A stretch of 64,000 nt of DNA from Bradyrhizobium canariense (lineage in GTDB: Bacteria; Pseudomonadota; Alphaproteobacteria; Rhizobiales; Xanthobacteraceae). How positions within the stretch are numbered: the first letter of the stretch is position 1; every line of letters starts with the position of its first letter. Both the position numbers and the translations under genes were made by a program. Location of the stretch: the NCBI RefSeq assembly GCF_019402665.1, contig NZ_VSST01000044.1:1-64000 (forward strand). Reading direction: 5' to 3'. The notes beneath the pieces are model-generated. The model was not told where the DNA came from. It saw only the letters and a list, made by a program, of their open reading frames with translations, and did not search any database. Of this stretch, positions 59,411 to 64,000 are shown piece by piece.

Positions 59411-60511
59411 ATGGACACCTCCCCCCTGATTCTTCTCGCCGCGGGCGGCACCGGCGGCCATCTGTTTCCGGCCGAGGCGCTCGGCGTCGAGCTGATCCGG
59501 CGCGGATTCCGTGTCCGCCTCGTCACCGACGAGCGCGCGCTGCGCTACAGTGGGCTGTTCACCAAGGACATGATCGACGTCGTCTCGAGCGAGACTGCGC
59601 GTGGACGCAATCCGCTGCAGCTCGCCTATGCCGGCCTGACGCTCGCGGCCGGCACGCTGTCCGCCTACAGCTTGATCAAGCGATTGAAGCCGGTCGCTGT
59701 CGTCGGCTTCGGTGGCTATCCGACGCTGCCGCCGCTGGTCGCGGCAAAATTCGCGGGCGTGCCCGGCATCATCCATGACGCCAATGCGGTGCTCGGCCGC
59801 GCCAACCGGTTCCTGTCGAGCCGCGTCCGCGCCATCGCCACTTCATTGCCTGGCGTGCTCGATCGCGATCCGGCGCTATCAGGCAAGACCACGACGGTCG
59901 GCACGCCGATGCGTCCGGCGATTCTCGCCGCAGCTGGCGTGCCATACGCTGCGCCTGAAGTGAACGGCCCGCTGCGGCTGCTCGTCGTTGGGGGCAGCCA
60001 GGGCGCGCGCATCATGGCCGACATCGTTCCGGGCGCGATCGAGCGCCTCGAGCCCGCACTGTGGGGCCGGCTCGTCCTCACCCAGCAGGTGCGTGACGAG
60101 GACATGGCGCGCGTGCGTGCGGTCTACGACAGGCTGAAGATCAAGGCCGAGCTTGCGCCGTTTTTCACCGATCTACCGGCACGGCTGGCCTCCAACCATC
60201 TGGTGGTGTCGCGCTCAGGCGCGGGCACCGTGGCCGAACTCGCCGCGATCGGGCGGCCCTCGATCCTGGTGCCGCTACCGGGCGCGATCGACCAGGACCA
60301 GTTCGCCAATGCCGGCGTGCTGGCCAAAGTCGACGGTGCGATCCGCATTCCGCAGACCGAGTTTTCCTCCGATCGCCTCGCCGCCGAGATCTCCGCCTTC
60401 GCCGCCGAGCCCGCGCGCCTTGCCACCATGGCGCAGGCCGCCCGCGGCGCCGGCCGGCTCGATGCGGCTGAGCGGCTGGCCGATCTGGTGGCCAAAATCG
60501 CGGGAATCTGA
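59411..60511 (+). CDS. murG: Undecaprenyldiphospho-muramoylpentapeptide beta-N-acetylglucosaminyltransferase
   Basis: The 366-residue GT28 enzyme has the glycine loop AAGGTGGHLFPA, GFGGYPTLPPLVAA, HDANAVLGRANR, the second loop VVGGSQGARI and SRSGAGTVAELAAIGRPSIL. It adds GlcNAc to lipid I to give lipid II on the inner face of the membrane. ATG 59411 places the first loop correctly. HDANA replaces the common HEQN, an alphaproteobacterial or lineage-specific variant. Confidence 0.96.
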   Translation: MDTSPLILLAAGGTGGHLFPAEALGVELIRRGFRVRLVTDERALRYSGLFTKDMIDVVSSETARGRNPLQLAYAGLTLAAGTLSAYSLIKRLKPVAVVGFGGYPTLPPLVAAKFAGVPGIIHDANAVLGRANRFLSSRVRAIATSLPGVLDRDPALSGKTTTVGTPMRPAILAAAGVPYAAPEVNGPLRLLVVGGSQGARIMADIVPGAIERLEPALWGRLVLTQQVRDEDMARVRAVYDRLKIKAELAPFFTDLPARLASNHLVVSRSGAGTVAELAAIGRPSILVPLPGAIDQDQFANAGVLAKVDGAIRIPQTEFSSDRLAAEISAFAAEPARLATMAQAARGAGRLDAAERLADLVAKIAGI

Positions 60512-60633
60512 CGCGAAAAAGCCCTTGTCTTCGCCTTCTAAAGCGGGGCATCCAGTAGGAAAGGCGCGCGGCTGATTTGCCGTGACCTTCGCCAGATGCC
60601 GCCTTCTCCGGCGGCGAGGTCAGGGAATAGAGC

Positions 60634-62037
60634 ATGAGACTGCCGCGCGAGATCGGACCCATCCACTTCGTCGGGATCGGCGGGATCGGCATGAGCGGCA
60701 TCGCCGAAGTGCTGCTCAATCTCGGCTATTCCGTGCAGGGGTCCGACGCCTCCGACAATTACAATCTTGACCGCCTGCGCAAGAACGGCGCGAGGGTCTC
60801 GGTCGGCCACAAGGCGGAGAACGTCGACGGCGCCGAGGTCGTCGTGGTCTCCACCGCGATCAAGCGCGACAATCCGGAACTGACCGCGGCGCGCGAACGG
60901 CGTATCCCTGTGGTGCGCCGCGCCGAGATGCTGGCCGAGCTGATGCGGCTGAAGAGCTGCGTTGCCATCGCCGGCACCCACGGCAAGACCACCACGACCA
61001 CGATGGTCGCGACGCTGCTCGACGCCGGCGGCCTCGATCCCACCGTGATCAACGGGGGCATCATCAACGCCTACGGCTCCAACGCACGTCTCGGTGCGGG
61101 CGACTGGATGGTAGTCGAAGCCGACGAGAGCGACGGCACGTTCCTGAAGCTGCCGACCGAGGTCGCGATCGTCACCAATGTCGATCCCGAGCATCTCGAT
61201 CACTTCAAGACCTTCGAGGCGGTGCAGGACGCGTTCCGGCATTTCGTCGAGAACCTGCCGTTCTACGGCTTTGCCGTGATGTGCATCGACCATCCCGTGG
61301 TGCAGACTCTTGTCGGCAGAATCGAGGATCGGCGCATCATCACCTATGGCGAGAATCCGCAGGCCGATGTGCGCTTCGTCGACCTCACCCCGATGGGCGG
61401 CGGATCGAAGTTCAAGGTTGCCTTCCGCGATCGCAAGACGGGCGCCGTGCACGAGATCTCCAATCTCATGCTGCCGATGCCGGGACGCCACAATGCCTCC
61501 AACGCGACGGCCGCGATTGCGGTCGCGCGCGAGCTCGGCGTGTCGGACGAGGCAATCCGCAAGGCGATCGCCGGCTTCGGCGGCGTCAAGCGCCGCTTCA
61601 CCAAGACCGGAGAATGGAACGGCGTCACCGTCATCGACGATTACGGCCATCATCCGGTCGAGATCGCGGCGGTGCTGAAGGCGGCGCGGGAATCCACCAA
61701 CGGCAAGATCGTCGCCGTCGTGCAGCCGCATCGCTATACCCGTCTGCAGTCGCTGTTCGAGGAATTCTGCACCTGCTTCAACGACGCCGATGCGGTGATC
61801 GTCGCCGAGGTCTACGCAGCAGGCGAGACGCCGATCGAGGGCATCGACCGCGACCATTTCGCCGCGGGCCTGCGCGCCCACGGCCACCGCGAGGTCATCC
61901 CGCTGCCGACGGCGTCCGATCTCGCTGGCATCGTCAAGGGCGTGGCGAAGTCGGGCGATCTCGTCGTGTGCTTAGGGGCCGGCAACATCACGCAATGGGC
62001 CTATGCCTTGCCCGGCGAGTTGAAGGCGCTGGAATGA
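60634..62037 (+). CDS. murC: UDP-N-acetylmuramate:L-alanine ligase
   Basis: The 467-residue ligase starts HFVGIGGIGMSGIAEVLLN (GxGGxGMSG loop near 14), has P-loop AGTHGKTTTTTM and the later FGGVKRRF and DDYGHHPVEI motifs typical of MurC. It adds the first stem residue, L-Ala. A small perfect hairpin (GCCGCC-TTCTCC-GGCGGC, 60598-60615) lies 18 bases before the start, and GGGAATAG provides a weak ribosome site. Confidence 0.97.
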   Translation: MRLPREIGPIHFVGIGGIGMSGIAEVLLNLGYSVQGSDASDNYNLDRLRKNGARVSVGHKAENVDGAEVVVVSTAIKRDNPELTAARERRIPVVRRAEMLAELMRLKSCVAIAGTHGKTTTTTMVATLLDAGGLDPTVINGGIINAYGSNARLGAGDWMVVEADESDGTFLKLPTEVAIVTNVDPEHLDHFKTFEAVQDAFRHFVENLPFYGFAVMCIDHPVVQTLVGRIEDRRIITYGENPQADVRFVDLTPMGGGSKFKVAFRDRKTGAVHEISNLMLPMPGRHNASNATAAIAVARELGVSDEAIRKAIAGFGGVKRRFTKTGEWNGVTVIDDYGHHPVEIAAVLKAARESTNGKIVAVVQPHRYTRLQSLFEEFCTCFNDADAVIVAEVYAAGETPIEGIDRDHFAAGLRAHGHREVIPLPTASDLAGIVKGVAKSGDLVVCLGAGNITQWAYALPGELKALE

Positions 62038-62080
62038 TGATGCTGAGGGGCCCGCAGTCAGCCGCACGGCAAGCTGCGCT

Positions 62081-62183
62081 CCCTCCCCCCTTGTGGGGGA
62101 GGGCGGGGGAGAGGGGTGGCCGCGAACTCCGATCTCGCTTGGGGCTACCCCCCTCCCTGACCCTCCCCCACAAGGGGGGAGGG
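62081..62183. repeat. Dispersed palindromic repeat, family A, copy 3 (perfect 23-base arms)
   Basis: The arms at 62081-62103 and 62161-62183 are exact reverse complements (the left begins CCCTCCCCCCTTGTGGGGGA), separated by 57 bases. The CTTGTGGG core relates it to the elements at 9145 and 28018. It fills most of the murC-murB gap. Confidence 0.92.
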
Positions 62184-62227
62184 AACGGAAGAAGTGTGCG
62201 CTCCTCACCCGCAGTGAGCATGCTCGC

Positions 62228-63148
62228 ATGAGCTTCCCCGACATCACACCCGACCTCAAAGCCGCGATGCCCGATCTTCGCGGTCGGCTGCTGGCGAACC
62301 AGTCGCTGGCCGAGCTCACCTGGTTTCGCGTCGGCGGTCCGGCGCAGGTGCTGTTCACGCCGGCGGACGAGGACGATCTCGCTTATTTCCTCGCGCATCT
62401 CGCAAGCGACATTCCGGTCTATGTCGTTGGCGTCGGCTCCAACCTGATCGTGCGCGACGGCGGCATGGCGGGCGTGGTGGTCCGTCTGGCGCCGCGCGCC
62501 TTTGGCGAGGCGAACGCGAGCGGCGATGTCGTCACTGCGGGCGCGGCCGCGCTTGACAAGCGCGTGGCGGAAGTCGCCGCGTCGGCCAACATCGGTGGGC
62601 TCGAATTCTATTTCGGCATTCCCGGCACGATCGGCGGCGCGCTGCGCATGAACGCGGGCGCCAATGGCGGCGAGACCAGGGACGTATTGATCGAGGCCCG
62701 AGGCGTCGGGCGCGACGGCACGAAGCACGTCTTCTCCAATGCCGACATGAAGTTCGTCTACCGCAACAGCGGCGTCGATCCCTCGATCATCTTCACCTCC
62801 GCGCGTTTCCGCGGCGAGATCAGGGATGCCGACGCGATCCGCGCACGCATGGCGGAAGTGCAAACCCATCGCGAGACCGCGCAGCCGATCCGCGAGAAGA
62901 CCGGCGGCTCGACCTTCAAGAATCCGCCCGGCCATTCCGCCTGGAAGCTGGTCGACGCCGCCGGCTGCCGCGGCCTGCGCGTCGGCGGGGCCGAGGTCTC
63001 CGAGATGCACTGCAATTTCCTGATCAACACGGGCAATGCCACCGCGCACGACATCGAGACGCTGGGCGAGACCGTGCGTGAACGGGTGAAGACGAATTCC
63101 GGAATTGAGCTACACTGGGAAATCAAGCGGATTGGAATTTCCACGTGA
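62228..63148 (+). CDS. murB: UDP-N-acetylenolpyruvoylglucosamine reductase
   Basis: The 306-residue FAD enzyme of type II (short form) has TWFRVGGPAQVLFTP, the FAD loop VVGVGSNLIVRDGG, FYFGIPGTIGGALRMNAGA, YRNSGV and the reducing serine in GGSTFKNPPG, and ends with HWEIKRIG. It reduces UDP-GlcNAc-enolpyruvate to UDP-MurNAc. ATG 62228 excludes codons formed by the repeat just upstream. Confidence 0.96.
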   Translation: MSFPDITPDLKAAMPDLRGRLLANQSLAELTWFRVGGPAQVLFTPADEDDLAYFLAHLASDIPVYVVGVGSNLIVRDGGMAGVVVRLAPRAFGEANASGDVVTAGAAALDKRVAEVAASANIGGLEFYFGIPGTIGGALRMNAGANGGETRDVLIEARGVGRDGTKHVFSNADMKFVYRNSGVDPSIIFTSARFRGEIRDADAIRARMAEVQTHRETAQPIREKTGGSTFKNPPGHSAWKLVDAAGCRGLRVGGAEVSEMHCNFLINTGNATAHDIETLGETVRERVKTNSGIELHWEIKRIGIST

Positions 63149-63150
63149 GT

Positions 63151-63229
63151 GTCATTCCGGGGCTCGCGAAGCGAGAGCCCGGAATCTCGAGATTCCGGGT
63201 TCGATGCTTCGCATCGCCCCGGAATGACG
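63151..63229. repeat. Dispersed palindromic repeat, family D, copy 2
   Basis: GTCATTCCGGGGCTCGCGAA ... GCCCCGGAATGACG, with inner hairpins GGCTCGCGAAGCGAGAGCC and GAATCTCGAGATTC. It starts 2 bases after the murB stop. See also 24671-24771. Confidence 0.9.
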
Positions 63230-63257
63230 AACACAGACAGGTGACGGACCAAAGAAC

Positions 63258-64000
63258 ATGCGCATCACCATCCTCTTCGGCGGCTCCAACCGCGAACGTC
63301 TGGTTTCGGTCGCTTCAGCCCAGGCGCTGCATCAGGCGCTGCCCGAGGCCGATCTCTGGTGGTGGGACGTCGAGGACAAGGTGCATGTCGTGCAGTCCAG
63401 ACAGCTGCTCGAACATGCCCGCCCGTTCGAGGACGAGTTCAAGCCGGGCACGTCAGGCATTCCGCTGGAGCGGGCGCTCGACCAGGCCAGGGCGGAGAAC
63501 CGCGTGCTGGTGCTCAGCCTGCATGGCGGGCGTGCCGAGAACGGCGAATTGCAGGTGATGTGCGAAGCGCGCGGCGTGCCTTTCACCGGTTCGGGCTCGG
63601 CCTCCTCGCATCTCGCGTTCGACAAGTTCGCGGCCAAGCATTTCGCCACGCTTAGCGGCGTGACGCCGCCGGCCAACATTGCGCTGGACCAGATCGACGA
63701 GGCCTTCGCCGAGTACGGCCGGCTGATCGCAAAGCCTGCGAGGGATGGCTCGAGCTACGGCCTGATCTTCGTCAACGCCAGGCAGGATCTCGTCGCCGTC
63801 CGCAATGCCGCGAAGCACGAAGAGTACGTGATCGAACCTTACATCGCCGGCGTCGAGGCGACCTGCGGCGTGCTGGAGCGGCCGGACGGCACGATCATGT
63901 CGCTGCCGCCGATCGAGATCATTCCGGGCGAGGGCAGTTTCGACTACGCGGCGAAATATCTTTTGAAGTCGACCCAGGAGATCTGTCCCGGCCGCTTCGC
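63258..64000 (+). CDS. ddl: D-alanine-D-alanine ligase, 3' partial
   Basis: The first 247 residues of an ATP-grasp ligase are visible; the right edge cuts the gene. The N-terminal FGGSNRERLVSV corresponds to the GGxSxEREVS motif, LSLHGGRAENGELQ to the HGxxGEDGxxQ motif, and FTGSGSASSHLAFDKFAAK to the YTGSGVxAS...DK region; LIAKPARDGSSYGL is the ATP-binding loop. It supplies D-Ala-D-Ala to MurF. Two usually conserved residues differ (ERLVS for EREVS; ENGE for EDGT), so its activity is likely but not certain. Confidence 0.9.
   Translation, partial: MRITILFGGSNRERLVSVASAQALHQALPEADLWWWDVEDKVHVVQSRQLLEHARPFEDEFKPGTSGIPLERALDQARAENRVLVLSLHGGRAENGELQVMCEARGVPFTGSGSASSHLAFDKFAAKHFATLSGVTPPANIALDQIDEAFAEYGRLIAKPARDGSSYGLIFVNARQDLVAVRNAAKHEEYVIEPYIAGVEATCGVLERPDGTIMSLPPIEIIPGEGSFDYAAKYLLKSTQEICPGRF

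Noticed and set aside
1..64000. CRISPR arrays, tRNA or rRNA genes, insertion sequences and phage integrases
   Set aside because: No evenly spaced direct repeats, no cloverleaf-type sequence and no transposase or integrase motifs were found by eye; the repeats present are intergenic palindromes without coding parts.

Overview
The window reads as a chromosomal segment of an alphaproteobacterium, most likely Bradyrhizobium or a close relative. GC content is high throughout. The division and cell-wall (dcw) cluster has alphaproteobacterial order. A phosphatidylethanolamine N-methyltransferase, DHA2/HlyD efflux, DUF4403 and DUF2147-like proteins are present, and the gaps hold dispersed palindromic repeats of the kind common in rhizobial genomes. 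Genus is an inference; no rRNA or tRNA gene lies in the window. One structural RNA gene, RNase P RNA, is present near 45.3-45.7 kb.

Layout. 0-2.85 kb: amino-sugar and peptidoglycan recycling operon (GlcNAc-type kinase cut by the left edge, murQ, SIS-domain isomerase/deaminase). 2.9-4.0 kb: a gene graveyard with a decayed DJ-1/PfpI regulator and a second decayed reading frame. 4.0-7.7 kb: EnvZ/OmpR-like two-component pair, a divergent low-complexity protein, and a secreted PRC-barrel protein. 7.8-14 kb: a branched-chain-type binding protein and a complete polyamine-type ABC importer (ATPase, binding protein, two permeases). 14-21.7 kb: DUF4403 protein, beta-propeller protein with a TPR/winged-helix regulator, DUF899 protein, Lrp plus GNAT pair, cytochrome c and L,D-transpeptidase. 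22-28 kb: membrane-lipid region (glycosyltransferase, PmtA, Mpo1-like membrane protein, class III aminotransferase, phosphatidylserine decarboxylase), then a Nudix hydrolase. 28-33.5 kb: FecR-domain protein, two divergent DUF2147-like paralogues around a CRP-like palindrome, a 27-codon membrane ORF, extensin-family lipoprotein, and a Crp-type remnant. 33.5-41.3 kb: TetR with operator, HlyD/DHA2 efflux pair, leader ORF plus ABC exporter, MATE exporter. 41.3-48.5 kb: TSUP transporter, MocR regulator, DUF983 protein, hydrolase, rnpB, ECF42-type sigma with its YCII partner, and an amidase. 48.9-64 kb: dcw cluster rsmH-ftsL-ftsI-murE-murF-mraY-murD-orphan-ftsW-murG-murC-murB-ddl, running off the right edge.

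Cell-wall metabolism brackets the window: recycling genes at the left end, L,D-transpeptidase, extensin-type protein and amidase in the middle, and the full UDP-MurNAc-pentapeptide/lipid II route at the right.

The least explained items are the divergent DUF2147-like pair sharing a perfect TGTGA-N6-TCACA site, the promoter/leader-ORF/hairpin arrangement ahead of the ABC exporter, the orphan 70-residue gene inside the dcw cluster, ftsW bracketed by direct repeats, and the 27-residue membrane ORF. I saw no clearly new multi-gene defence or mobile system, no CRISPR array, no transposase and no integrase.
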